A stretch of DNA of 34,787 nucleotides from Streptomyces sp. MZ04 (GTDB lineage Bacteria; Actinomycetota; Actinomycetes; Streptomycetales; Streptomycetaceae), in assembly GCF_004684775.1 (NCBI RefSeq), contig NZ_SRIC01000055.1:1-34787 (forward strand), given 5' to 3'. The stretch's first letter is position 1, and the number at the start of each line of letters is the position of its first letter. Of the stretch, positions 1-7,849 are shown piece after piece. A model generated the notes under the pieces. The model saw nothing but the letters and a program-made list of their open reading frames with translations. It did no database searches and was not told where the DNA came from. The translations under genes and the position numbers were made by a program.

Positions 1-2
1 CC

Positions 3-245
3 CAGCCGGGCCCCGGCCCCGTCCCCGTCCCCGGAACACCGATCCCAGAGATCGCCGGGCCCCGCAGGGAGAGCATGGCCGAGGCGGCCCGACTCCTGGG
101 CTCCCGCCGCGGCATCAAGGTCGTCGAGGTCGACGGCTCCGGCATGCCCGATGCCGAGACCGCGGCAGCCGGCGGTTTCCTGCCGAGCCCGCACGCCAAG
201 CTCGCGGGCCCCACCTTCGAGGAATGGCTCAACGCCCAGCCCTGA
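3..245 (+). CDS. C-terminal end of an NmrA-like / SDR-family NAD(P)-binding protein (5' end outside the window)
   Basis: The frame is open from the window edge to TGA at 243-245 and gives the last 80 residues of a protein. The segment reads EIAGP, then a helix, then KVVEVDGSGMPD, then GGFLPSPHAKLAGPTFEEWL. This is the usual C-terminal end of actinobacterial NmrA-like SDR proteins, where the GP(T)FEEWL tail closes the substrate domain. The nucleotide-binding half lies upstream and cannot be checked, so substrate and activity are unknown. The start is missing because of the window edge, not because of a mutation. Confidence 0.6.
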   Translation, partial: QPGPGPVPVPGTPIPEIAGPRRESMAEAARLLGSRRGIKVVEVDGSGMPDAETAAAGGFLPSPHAKLAGPTFEEWLNAQP

Positions 246-373
246 TCTGGGGGGACTGGTGCGAACTCGGTGGGCAGGCGGCGGCCCGGTGTGCTGGGCC
301 GTCAGGGCCTGTTGCCGCGGATCTGGGTGTCGTACCACCACGACGAGTCACTGACCGTGCTTCGGTGTCCGCC

Positions 374-1189
374 ATGTCGGACCAGGACCAGGACCAGTAC
401 GAGGACCAGCACGAGGACCAGCAGATCGCACGGGCGCAGGCCGTCGACAGCAAAGGCGGGCCCGGGCACACCCTGTTGCTCGCACTGGCGCTCGCGCTGC
501 CCTGTGTGAAGGTGACGTACACGGTGGGCGGCGAGGCGAACGCGCGCGGCGTCTTCGTCGGCATGGAGCCCGCCAACTGGCCCGACGTGGTGCTCGGAAT
601 GCTCCTCACCGAGCCGGCGCTCGGCGCGGTGTTCGGGATCGTCGTGTCGCGGGTCGTCTTCGCCTTGTTCGCGGCGCGCGGCGCCGTGCCCCAGGGGCAC
701 AGCTGGGCCGACACCGCGCGGCGGATCGCGTTGACGGCCGTCAATCCGTTCGCCGTGGGCCTCATCGCCGCCTGCTTCTACGGTCCTTGGTGGGGCCTGG
801 CCACCGGCCTGATCGCCTTCGCGCTGCGCGAGGGAGTCGTCGTGGAGTACCGCACAGGCCGCCGCGGCAAGCGGCACCACGACGTCGGCTACCGGCCCAG
901 CGGCTGGCTGCGCGGTGTGGCGGGCGCCGAGCAGTGGATCGCCGCAGCCCTCACCGTCCTCGTCCTGCCGCTGCTCGCGTTCAACGTCGCGCTGGACGGC
1001 AAGGCGTGGACCTCGGTACTCGAATGCCAGGTGCAGAACGGTACGGAGACCTCGACGCAGCGCCTGATCGAACTGGGCCGCAAGGGCAACGGCGTCGTCG
1101 GCTGGAACCTGGACACCGAGGAGGTGTCCAACGGGGCCGGCTGCGAGGACACGGGGAGCCTGCGGGTGCGGGAGGCCTGGTGGGAGTGA
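374..1189 (+). CDS. Multi-pass membrane protein of unknown function
   Basis: 271 residues. I do not recognise a named family. The N-terminus is an acidic Asp/Gln repeat (DQDQDQYEDQHEDQQ) followed by about four or five hydrophobic segments: near residues 30-45, 70-100, 115-155 and 190-215. A C-terminal segment of about 55 residues after the last hydrophobic stretch carries two Cys (in ECQVQN and GAGCED) that could pair outside the cell. The start is uncertain: the ATG at 374 has no clear Shine-Dalgarno, and the frame is open upstream to 224, where it would overlap the previous gene. The Asp/Gln repeat is encoded by a 6-bp satellite (gaccag/gaggac), so the N-terminal length may vary between strains. 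Confidence 0.6.
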   Translation: MSDQDQDQYEDQHEDQQIARAQAVDSKGGPGHTLLLALALALPCVKVTYTVGGEANARGVFVGMEPANWPDVVLGMLLTEPALGAVFGIVVSRVVFALFAARGAVPQGHSWADTARRIALTAVNPFAVGLIAACFYGPWWGLATGLIAFALREGVVVEYRTGRRGKRHHDVGYRPSGWLRGVAGAEQWIAAALTVLVLPLLAFNVALDGKAWTSVLECQVQNGTETSTQRLIELGRKGNGVVGWNLDTEEVSNGAGCEDTGSLRVREAWWE

Positions 1190-1231
1190 GTGGGGGACAC
1201 GGCAGGCCGAGCACCCTCTACCCTCACCCTG

Positions 1232-1248
1232 ACCCTCAGGTTGAGGGT
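1232..1248. promoter_or_regulatory. 17-bp palindrome, possible MerR-type operator
   Basis: ACCCTCA-GGT-TGAGGGT is a perfect 7-3-7 inverted repeat in the gap before the dihydrofolate-reductase-like gene. Half-sites of the ACCTCA/TGAGGT kind are common in MerR-family operators. No MerR gene is visible in the window, so assignment to that family is a guess. The palindrome lies about 115 bp upstream of the next start codon. Confidence 0.35.
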
Positions 1249-1322
1249 TCACTCGATGAGCCCAACCACGGGCCGCTTCCGGTCGCGGCGATGAGTTTGC
1301 GCGGCCCGGGCAGTCTCATCAC

Positions 1323-1352
1323 CGTCTACCAACACAGGACGTCTACCAACAC
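1323..1352. repeat. 13-bp direct repeat upstream of the DHFR-like gene
   Basis: CGTCTACCAACAC occurs at 1323-1335 and again at 1340-1352, a period of 17 bp. The second copy abuts the ribosome-binding site GGAGGA (1354-1359) of the gene starting at 1365. It could be a small duplication or a binding-site pair. Confidence 0.6.
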
Positions 1353-1364
1353 CGGAGGAAGCAC

Positions 1365-2009
1365 GTGCCACAACTGTTGCGGGTCCAGAACTTCAACGTC
1401 TCCAGCGACGGATTCGGTGCCGGTGAGGGCCAGAGCCTCGAGAGGCCGTTCGGGCATGCCGATCCGGGGGACATGTTCGCCTGGTGCGGAGCCACGGCGA
1501 GCTGGCCCATGCGCACCGACCCCGGAGGCAGCCGCGGCCTCGACGACTACCTCACCCGAGACTTCGCACACAACATCGGCGCCGAGATCATGGGCCGCAA
1601 CAAGTTCGGGCCTCAGCGCGGGCCCTGGGAGAACTACGACTGGCGCGGCTGGTGGGGCGACGAACCCCCCTTCCACACCCCCGTGTTCGTCATGACCCAC
1701 CACCCGCGTCCGTCCTTCACTCTGTCCGACACGACGTTCCACTTCGTCGACGACGAACCGGCCAAGGTCCTCGAACGGGCGCGGGAGGCGGCGCAGGGCA
1801 AGGACGTCCGGCTCGGCGGCGGGGCCACCACCATCCGGGAGTTCCTCGACGCCGACCTCGTCGACACCCTGCACGTGGCGGTCTCGTCGGTGAAGCTCGG
1901 GTCCGGGGCGCGGCTCTGGGAGTCCCCCGATGAACTCCTCGACCGGTTCCACCGCGACGTCGTGCCGAGCCCGAGCGGCGTGACGCACCACCTGTTCTGG
2001 CGAAAGTGA
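1365..2009 (+). CDS. Dihydrofolate reductase family protein (RibD C-terminal domain)
   Basis: 214 residues. The fold is that of the RibD C-terminal/DHFR-like NADPH-dependent reductases. The N-terminal strand LLRVQNFNVSSDGFGAGE is the family start. The central part has GAEIMGRNKFGP and TPVFVMTHHPR, and the end has the conserved GGGATTIREFLDADLVDTLHVAVSS followed by GSGARLW. GTG 1365 is chosen because GGAGGA lies 5 nt upstream. Members of this family are common in Streptomyces as stand-alone genes, and their physiological substrate is usually unknown. True folate reduction is unlikely without further evidence. The gene is convergent with the following PPOX-fold gene, 19 nt apart. Confidence 0.8.
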   Translation: MPQLLRVQNFNVSSDGFGAGEGQSLERPFGHADPGDMFAWCGATASWPMRTDPGGSRGLDDYLTRDFAHNIGAEIMGRNKFGPQRGPWENYDWRGWWGDEPPFHTPVFVMTHHPRPSFTLSDTTFHFVDDEPAKVLERAREAAQGKDVRLGGGATTIREFLDADLVDTLHVAVSSVKLGSGARLWESPDELLDRFHRDVVPSPSGVTHHLFWRK

Positions 2010-2028
2010 CGTCAACCGCTGAGTAGCA

Positions 2029-2490
2029 CTAGTCCACCCACACTCCGTCGCGCATGACGACCCTGCCGCGCAGTTCGGGCTCATCCCGCCACGCGCGCAC
2101 GGTCTTCGGCACCACGTGCACGTACAGAAAGGCGCCTTCCTCCGCTCGAGGGTCCCACCCGAACTTGTCGGTGAACGCGTCTGCCGCGTTCGCCGGCACG
2201 TCCCGGTCCAGGAAGCACTCCGCCTCGCCCTGCAGCAGCACCACGTCGACGGTGTCGGGAAGCGACAGGCGGACGCGGGGCTCCTTGCGTACGTTGCGTG
2301 CGGTCACGGAAGTCTCGCCGGTGCACATCCATACGCCTCGTCCGTCCCACCAGAACCACAGGGGCACTTGGTGCGGGCCGTGCTCGGGGTGGGCCGTCGC
2401 CACCCAGATGTCCCGCTCCGCCTCGAGCCGGGCCAGAGTGTCGCGCCTGCGCTGCGACACGTTGCGATGAGTGGTTTCCGTGGTCTGCAT
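2029..2490 (-). CDS. Pyridoxamine 5'-phosphate oxidase-fold protein (split-barrel flavin or F420 binder)
   Basis: 153 residues from ATG 2490. The sequence follows the split-barrel pattern of the PPOX/F420-binding family: IWVATAHPEHGPHQVPLWFWWDG at the N-terminus, then TARNVRKEPRVRLSLPD, then VVLLQGEAE, and a terminal W(R)DEPELRGRVVMRDGVW. Such proteins bind FMN or coenzyme F420 and act as small reductases or cofactor-binding regulators, but the cofactor cannot be told from sequence alone. The family usually has about 130-160 residues, so this copy looks complete. An upstream in-frame start at 2523 would add 11 residues without family support. Confidence 0.75.
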   Translation of the reverse strand: MQTTETTHRNVSQRRRDTLARLEAERDIWVATAHPEHGPHQVPLWFWWDGRGVWMCTGETSVTARNVRKEPRVRLSLPDTVDVVLLQGEAECFLDRDVPANAADAFTDKFGWDPRAEEGAFLYVHVVPKTVRAWRDEPELRGRVVMRDGVWVD

Positions 2491-2568
2491 GTTCGGTGAC
2501 CCTAGCCAGCGTCCGCGCCGCACGCATGGGGCGCGGGTCCTACTCCATGCGACCGAACCGCCACTCAG

Positions 2569-3282
2569 CTACTCGTTGTCCGGCTCAGGGTCCCAGTCCA
2601 GGAGCCGGACCTTCGCCACCGTGCGCACATGCCTGCGCATGGCCGCAGCCGCCTTCTTGGGCTGCCGGGCCTCGATCGCCTCGAGGATCGCGAGGTGCTG
2701 GGCGTGTGACCGTGGCGGGCGGCCGGGCTGGCGCAGGGACTCGTTGCGGCTCTCGGCGATCTGGTCGGCGATGGAGCGCATGAACTCGGCGAGGATGCCG
2801 CTGTGCGCCGCGCCGGTGACCGCCGCGTGGAAGAGACGGTCGCCCTCCACGCCGTGCGCGCCGTCCTCGATCTCGGTGGCCATCCGGGCCAGGGCGGAGC
2901 GGATGGCCACCAGGTCCTCGTCGGTGCGGCGCTCGGCCGCCAGTTCGGCGAGCTTCGTCTCCAGGGCCTCACGCGCGTCCAGTACGTCGGGGAGCCGCCG
3001 GCGGCGCTCGACGAGCTGCTCGACGGGCTCGACGTCGAGGGTGTCGCGGACCAGGTAGGTGCCGCCGCCGTGCCGGGCCTCGACCAGGCCCTGGACCTCC
3101 AGGACGACGATGGCCTGCTTCACGGACGCGCGGCTGACGCCGAGCCGGGCCGCCAGGTCGCGCTCGGGCGGGAGGCGGTCGCCCGCTCCCAGGCCGCCCT
3201 CGGCGACATAACTGCGCAGGCTGTCGAGGACCTGCTCGTACAGGCGCGGCTTGGCCGCCACCGGGCGCAGTGCGTCGGTCAT
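2569..3282 (-). CDS. matR: GntR-family regulator with FCD domain, probable regulator of the malonate operon
   Basis: 237 residues. A winged HTH fills residues 12-75 (LYEQVLDSLRSYVAEGGLGAGDRLPPERDLAARLGVSRASVKQAIVVLEVQGLVEARHGGGTYLV), followed by an all-helical FCD effector domain typical of the FadR subgroup. Acidic-ligand sensing is normal for this group. The gene is divergent from a malonate carrier and malonyl-CoA synthetase, the arrangement of matR-matABC in Rhizobium. The likely ligand is therefore malonate or malonyl-CoA, and the likely role is control of the divergent operon; this is inference from context. ATG 3282 is chosen because upstream in-frame sequence is repeat DNA. The shared promoter gap contains two octamer arrays. 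Confidence 0.8.
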   Translation of the reverse strand: MTDALRPVAAKPRLYEQVLDSLRSYVAEGGLGAGDRLPPERDLAARLGVSRASVKQAIVVLEVQGLVEARHGGGTYLVRDTLDVEPVEQLVERRRRLPDVLDAREALETKLAELAAERRTDEDLVAIRSALARMATEIEDGAHGVEGDRLFHAAVTGAAHSGILAEFMRSIADQIAESRNESLRQPGRPPRSHAQHLAILEAIEARQPKKAAAAMRRHVRTVAKVRLLDWDPEPDNE

Positions 3283-3367
3283 GCCCGTCCCCCTTGCCCG
3301 CTCTTGCGCGGTGTTGGTCCCCTGCGGCGGCAGCGTAACACCGGGGGTGGCCGGCTCACCGGGTCTG

Positions 3368-3399
3368 TGGATAAGTGGCCGAGTGGATAAGTGGCTGAG
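3368..3399. repeat. Degenerate 8-bp tandem array, 4 units, inverted orientation
   Basis: Four consecutive octamers: TGGATAAG, TGGCCGAG, TGGATAAG, TGGCTGAG. Read on the minus strand they are the same unit family as the 12-unit array at 3455-3550. The two arrays face each other across a 55-nt spacer. The last units and flanks pair with the start of the other array (about 23 of 27 positions complementary). Confidence 0.85.
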
Positions 3400-3418
3400 C
3401 CAATTCTTGTCGCGTCTC

Positions 3419-3448
3419 TTGACGGTCTCCACACACAACACCCAATGT
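3419..3448 (+). promoter_or_regulatory. Possible matC promoter between the octamer arrays
   Basis: TTGACG at 3419-3424 and CAATGT at 3443-3448 are separated by 18 bp, a plausible housekeeping -35/-10 pair. If this is correct, the 12-unit octamer array lies wholly inside the 5' leader of the matC transcript. The -10 match is only moderate. Confidence 0.35.
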
Positions 3449-3454
3449 GGTTCA

Positions 3455-3550
3455 GCCACTTGGCCACTTGGCCACTCCGCCACTTGACCACCGTGCCGCT
3501 TTGCCACTCGGCCGTTTGACCACTCGGCCGCTAAGCCGCTCAACCACTTA
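3455..3550. repeat. Degenerate 8-bp tandem array, 12 units
   Basis: Twelve back-to-back octamers with no length change: GCCACTTG, GCCACTTG, GCCACTCC, GCCACTTG, ACCACCGT, GCCGCTTT, GCCACTCG, GCCGTTTG, ACCACTCG, GCCGCTAA, GCCGCTCA, ACCACTTA. The pattern is RCCRYTNN. The strict period over 96 bp with drifting letters suggests an old, maintained array and not fresh slippage. It ends 31 bp before the matC start codon. Confidence 0.85.
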
Positions 3551-3581
3551 CTGGCCTGGGGACCCAAGGACGGGAGCCCGC

Positions 3582-4847
3582 ATGTCCGCCGAATTGATAT
3601 CGATCCTCGTGCTCGTCGTGGTGTTCGTGATCGCCACCACCCGCTCCATCAATATGGGCGCGCTCGCCTTCGCCGCCGCGTTCGGCGTCGGCGAACTCGT
3701 CGCGGACCTCGACGCCGACAAGATCTTCGCCGGTTTCCCCGGTGACCTCTTCGTCGTACTCGTCGGCGTGACGTACTTGTTTGCGATCGCCCGGGCCAAC
3801 GGCACCACCGACTGGCTGGTGCACGCCTCGATCCGGCTCGTGCGCGGGCGGGTGATGCTGATCCCTTGGGTGATGTTCGTACTGACCGGTGCGCTCACCG
3901 CGATCGGCGCGGTCAGTCCGGCCGCCGTCGCCATCGTGGCGCCGATCGCCCTCAGCTTTGCCGCGCGGTACGCGATCAGCCCGCTCCTGATGGGGGCGAT
4001 GGTGGTGCACGGCGCGCAGGGCGGCGGCTTCTCCCCGATCAGCATCTACGGCACGATCGTCAACGGCATCGTCGAGCGCGAGGGCCTCCCCGGCAGTGAG
4101 ATCACCCTGTTCCTCGCCTCACTCATCGTCAACCTCGTGATCGCCGGTGTGGTGTTCGTGCTGTTCGGAGGGTTGAAGCTGCGGAAGGTCGATGCGCTCG
4201 CGGAGGGCGGCTCCGACGACGCCGACGAAGCGGCCGAAGCGGCCGGTCGCCTCACCACCGCCCGCATCGCCACCCTCGCCGCCCTCGTGGCCCTGGTCGT
4301 CGCCGTACTCGCCTTTGACCTGGACGCCGGGCTGACGTCCATCACCCTCGCCGTCCTCCTCGCCGCCTGCTGGCCCGACGACAGCCGCGACGCCGTCAGC
4401 CAGATCGCCTGGTCGACGGTCCTGCTGATCTGCGGAGTGCTGACCTACGTCGGCGTCCTGGACCAGATGGGCACGATCGACTGGGCGGGCGAGGGCGTCA
4501 GCGACATCGGTGTCCCGCTGCTGTCCGCCGTGCTCCTTTGCTACATCGGCGCGCTGGTCTCCGCGTTCGCCTCTTCCGTCGGCATCATGGGGGCGCTGAT
4601 TCCGCTGGCCGTGCCCTTCCTGGCGCAGGGCGAGATCGGGGCGGTCGGCATGGTGGCCGCGCTCTCGGTGTCGGCGACGGTGGTGGACGTGAGCCCGTTC
4701 TCGACCAACGGCGCGCTGGTGCTGGCCGCGGCACCCGACGTCGACCGGGAGCGTTTCTTCCGGCAGCTGATGGTGTACGGAGGAGTCGTGGTGGCCGTGG
4801 TGCCCGCTGTGGTGTGGCTCGCGCTGGTGGTGCCCGACTGGGGATGA
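3582..4847 (+). CDS. matC: MatC-type dicarboxylate (malonate) carrier
   Basis: 421 residues with about 11-12 hydrophobic segments, matching the MatC/SLC13-like (ion transporter superfamily) permeases. Two hairpin-like motifs expected of the fold are visible: GAVSPAAVAIVAPIAL near residue 105 and SATVVDVSPFSTNGALVLAA near residue 365. A charged loop rich in Asp/Ala around residues 205-225 separates the two halves. ATG 3582 is preceded by AAGGA and GGAG. Downstream, 79 nt away, is the malonyl-CoA synthetase gene, so the inferred substrate is malonate or a related dicarboxylate taken up through the cytoplasmic membrane. Control is probably by the divergent GntR regulator. Confidence 0.85.
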   Translation: MSAELISILVLVVVFVIATTRSINMGALAFAAAFGVGELVADLDADKIFAGFPGDLFVVLVGVTYLFAIARANGTTDWLVHASIRLVRGRVMLIPWVMFVLTGALTAIGAVSPAAVAIVAPIALSFAARYAISPLLMGAMVVHGAQGGGFSPISIYGTIVNGIVEREGLPGSEITLFLASLIVNLVIAGVVFVLFGGLKLRKVDALAEGGSDDADEAAEAAGRLTTARIATLAALVALVVAVLAFDLDAGLTSITLAVLLAACWPDDSRDAVSQIAWSTVLLICGVLTYVGVLDQMGTIDWAGEGVSDIGVPLLSAVLLCYIGALVSAFASSVGIMGALIPLAVPFLAQGEIGAVGMVAALSVSATVVDVSPFSTNGALVLAAAPDVDRERFFRQLMVYGGVVVAVVPAVVWLALVVPDWG

Positions 4848-4867
4848 CGCCACCGCGCCATCCGGAA

Positions 4868-4902
4868 CGGCTGACGGCTGACGGCTGACGGCTGACGGCT
4901 GA
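4868..4902. repeat. Perfect 7-bp tandem array (CGGCTGA x5) between matC and matB
   Basis: Five identical heptamers, CGGCTGA, fill half of the 79-nt matC-matB gap and stop 11 nt before the matB ribosome-binding site (AAGGAG, 4913-4918). Each unit carries TGA in one frame. The array is perfect, so copy number is likely to vary between strains. Confidence 0.9.
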
Positions 4903-4926
4903 CGAACAACCTAAGGAGTACGACGC

Positions 4927-6411
4927 GTGTCCTCTCTCTTCCCGGCCTTGACCGCGGCCCTGGCGGATCCTGACGGCACCGACGCGCACCGGCCCGCCCT
5001 GCGTTTCGGCGACCGTTCCCTGACCTACGCCGAGCTCGCGGCCACAGCGGCGCCGCTCGCCGCGCGCGTCACGGACGCGGGCCGGGTCGCCGTGTGGGCC
5101 ACCCCCACCCTGGAGACCGCCGTCGCCGTGGTCGCCGCTCTGCTCGCGGGCGTCCCCGCCGTGCCGCTCAACCCGAAGTCGGGCGAGAGCGAGCTGGGGC
5201 ACATCGTGAGCGACAGCGAGCCGACGCTGATCCTCGCGGCCGGGAGCGATCAACTGCCATACACGCTCGATACGTTGGAGCGCGTCGGCATCGACGTGCG
5301 CCCCACAGGGACGAGGCGCCCCTACCTCACCACCCTCGCGGAACGCCCCGCCGAAGACCCCGCCCTGATCGTCTACACCTCCGGCACCACCGGCCCGCCG
5401 AAGGGCGCCGTCATTCCCCGCCGGGCCGTCGCCGACACCCTGGACGCCCTCGCGGACGCCTGGCAGTGGACCGGCGACGACGTACTCGTCCACGCCCTGC
5501 CCCTCTTCCATGTGCACGGCCTGATCCTGGGCATCCTCGGCCCGCTGCGTCGCGGTGGATCCGTGCGGCATCTCGGCAGGTTCGAAACGGCAGGCGTGGC
5601 CCAGGAGTTGAGCGAGGGCGCCACGATGCTGTTCGGGGTGCCGACGATGTACCACCGGATCGCGGAGGCGCTGCCCGACGACCCGGCACTGGCCAAGGCC
5701 CTCGCACGGGCGCGGCTGCTCGTGTCGGGGTCGGCAGCCTTGCCCGTCCACGACCACGAGCGGATCGCGGCGGCCACGGGACGGCGCGTCATCGAGCGGT
5801 ACGGAATGACCGAGACGCTGATGAACACGAGCGTGCGCGCGGACGGCGAGGCACGCGCGGGCACGGTCGGGGTGCCGCTGCCGGGAGTCGAACTGCGCCT
5901 GACGGAGGAGGACGGAGTGACGGCCGTCGCTGCCCTGGACGGCGAGACGGTGGGCGAGATCCAGGTGCGCGGCCCCAACCTCTTCACCGAGTACCTCAAC
6001 CGCCCCGACGCGACGGCGGCGGCGTTCACCGATGACGGCTGGTTCCGCACCGGCGACATGGCGGTGCGCGACCCCGACGGCTACGTACGCATCGTCGGCC
6101 GCAAGGCCACCGACCTCATCAAGAGCGGCGGCTACAAGATCGGGGCGGGTGAGATCGAGAACGCGCTCCTGGAACACTCCGGTGTACGGGAGGCCGCGGT
6201 CACCGGGGAGCCGGACGCCGACCTCGGCGAGCGGATCGTGGCGTGGATCGTGCCCGCCGATCCCCAATTCCCGCCTCCCGCCGGGGAGTTGGCGGACCAT
6301 GTGGCGCGCAGTCTGGCGCCTCACAAGCGACCCCGTGTCGTGCACTACCTCGACGCTCTGCCCCGCAACGACATGGGCAAGATCATGAAGCGGTCGCTGA
6401 CCCATGACTGA
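4927..6411 (+). CDS. matB: Malonyl-CoA synthetase (acyl-CoA ligase family)
   Basis: 494 residues. The enzyme should join malonate, ATP and CoA to give malonyl-CoA, AMP and pyrophosphate in the cytoplasm. The ANL-superfamily core motifs are all present: YTSGTTGPPKG at 150-160, YGMTE at 292-296 followed by the MatB-like TLMNTS, TGD with Asp377, GRKATDLIKSGGYKIGAGEIE near 389-409, and the catalytic lysine of the A10 motif at 485 (GKI). The GTG start at 4927 has AAGGAG 8 nt upstream. The gene sits between a MatC carrier and a carboxyltransferase and overlaps the latter by 8 nt, so the three are probably one transcript. Methylmalonate could also be a substrate, as for Streptomyces MatB. Confidence 0.92.
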   Translation: MSSLFPALTAALADPDGTDAHRPALRFGDRSLTYAELAATAAPLAARVTDAGRVAVWATPTLETAVAVVAALLAGVPAVPLNPKSGESELGHIVSDSEPTLILAAGSDQLPYTLDTLERVGIDVRPTGTRRPYLTTLAERPAEDPALIVYTSGTTGPPKGAVIPRRAVADTLDALADAWQWTGDDVLVHALPLFHVHGLILGILGPLRRGGSVRHLGRFETAGVAQELSEGATMLFGVPTMYHRIAEALPDDPALAKALARARLLVSGSAALPVHDHERIAAATGRRVIERYGMTETLMNTSVRADGEARAGTVGVPLPGVELRLTEEDGVTAVAALDGETVGEIQVRGPNLFTEYLNRPDATAAAFTDDGWFRTGDMAVRDPDGYVRIVGRKATDLIKSGGYKIGAGEIENALLEHSGVREAAVTGEPDADLGERIVAWIVPADPQFPPPAGELADHVARSLAPHKRPRVVHYLDALPRNDMGKIMKRSLTHD

Positions 6412-7849
6412 CGACCGGCGCCCCGTGTCCGCCGACGGACGCCCTGCGGCGGAGGACGGGCGCCCCATGACCGGCACCCGGCGGCTCACGGCGCGCGAGG
6501 CCATCGCCCTCGCCACGGACGACTTCGCCGAACTGCCCGCCCCGGCAGGCGAGTACAGGGCGGACGGCCCCCTGTCCTGGCAGGGCTATGACGCCTCGCG
6601 CGTGCGCGCCGCCGCCCGCACCGGTGAGGAGGAGTCGGTCGTCTGCGGCACGGCGACCGTCGGCGGAATCACCGCCGTGCTGATCGCGTTCGAGTTCGGC
6701 TTCCTGGGCGGGTCGCTGGGCGAGCGCACGGGTGACCGCCTGGTGGCGGCGTACGCATACGCGCGCGAGGCCCGCGTCCCACTCGTCTCGCTCGTCGCGA
6801 CGGGCGGCAGCCGCGTCCAGGAGGGCATGCGCGCACTGGTCCAACTCCAGCGCGTGGCAGGGCAGTCCGCGCGCACCAGGCAGTCCGGACTGCCCCAGAT
6901 CGCCGTGCTGCTCGACCCGACCACGGGAGGCGGCTGGGCCACCCTGGGCGCGGGCGCCGACGTGATCCTGGCGCTGCCGGGCGCCGAGGTGGGCTTCGCC
7001 GGCTCACGCGTACGGCCGCCCGACGCGGACGCGGCCGCGTACACGGCGGAGGCGCAGCTGGCGGCGGGCGCGATCGACGCCGTGGTTCCCCCGCAGGAGC
7101 TGCGGCAGGTGCTGGGGCGCTGGCTGCGTCTGCTGGGCCGCCCGTCGACCGAGCCCGCCCCGCCTCCCCCGGCCCTGGGCGCCACCGGTCTCCCGGCCAC
7201 CGGCTGGGACGCCGTACGCAACGCGAGATCCCCCCAACGCCCGTGCGCGGCAGCCTACTTGGACACCTACTTCACGCACCGCTCGGCGATCAGCGGCGAC
7301 CGGTGCGGCGGCACCGACGACGGCATGCTGTGCGGCTTCGGGGAGCTGCCGGACAACGACGCCGGTACGCGCACCAACGACGGCCGCACACGCGCCATCG
7401 CCTACGCCGCCCAGACCGGCACGGCCACCCGCCCCGCCGGCTACCGCACCGCCGCACGGCTGATCCGCCTCGCGGACCGCCTACGCATCCCCGTATTGAC
7501 GCTGGTGGACACCCCGGGCGCCGCCAACGACGCGGAGGCGGAACGGCAGGGCGCGGGCGCCGCGATCGCGGAACTGTTCGGCGCCGTGGCCACCGCCGAA
7601 ATCCCGATCACCACCTTGCTGATCGGCGAGGGCGGCTCGGGCGGCGCGCTGGCGCTCGCCGCACCCGTCAACACCTGGGCGACGCCGGACAGTTACTTCT
7701 CCGTCATCGCCCCTGAGGCAGCAGCCGCCATCCTCAAACGACCGCAGGAAGAGGTGCGCACTACGGCAGACCAACTCCGCATCCGCCCACAGGACTTGGA
7801 GCACCTGGGCGTCGTACGAGGAATCGTGGACACGAAGCACACGTCCTAG
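6404..7849 (+). CDS. Fused AccD/AccA-like carboxyltransferase in the malonate operon
   Basis: 481 residues with two crotonase-like halves. The N-half (about 50-250) resembles AccD: FEFGFLGGSLGERTGDR and GGSRVQEGM. The C-half (about 270-475) resembles AccA: TLVDTPGA and GEGGSGGALALAAPVN. The AccD zinc finger (CxxC pairs) is absent. No biotin carboxylase or biotin carrier gene is in the window. Malonate decarboxylase MdcD/MdcE are AccD/AccA relatives that decarboxylate malonyl thioesters without biotin, so this protein may release CO2 from the malonyl-CoA made by MatB. Alternatively it could be an orphan carboxylase subunit. The ATG at 6404 overlaps matB; an internal ATG at 6467 with GGAGG upstream (6451-6455) is an equally good start and removes a repetitive N-terminus. 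Confidence 0.8.
   Translation: MTDDRRPVSADGRPAAEDGRPMTGTRRLTAREAIALATDDFAELPAPAGEYRADGPLSWQGYDASRVRAAARTGEEESVVCGTATVGGITAVLIAFEFGFLGGSLGERTGDRLVAAYAYAREARVPLVSLVATGGSRVQEGMRALVQLQRVAGQSARTRQSGLPQIAVLLDPTTGGGWATLGAGADVILALPGAEVGFAGSRVRPPDADAAAYTAEAQLAAGAIDAVVPPQELRQVLGRWLRLLGRPSTEPAPPPPALGATGLPATGWDAVRNARSPQRPCAAAYLDTYFTHRSAISGDRCGGTDDGMLCGFGELPDNDAGTRTNDGRTRAIAYAAQTGTATRPAGYRTAARLIRLADRLRIPVLTLVDTPGAANDAEAERQGAGAAIAELFGAVATAEIPITTLLIGEGGSGGALALAAPVNTWATPDSYFSVIAPEAAAAILKRPQEEVRTTADQLRIRPQDLEHLGVVRGIVDTKHTS

Noticed and set aside
3368..3550. CRISPR array
   Set aside because: Units are 8 bp, contiguous and without unique spacers; no cas genes are present.
4585..6516. Minus-strand open frame of 643 codons opposite matB
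   Set aside because: The plus strand has all acyl-CoA ligase motifs; the antisense product has no domain.
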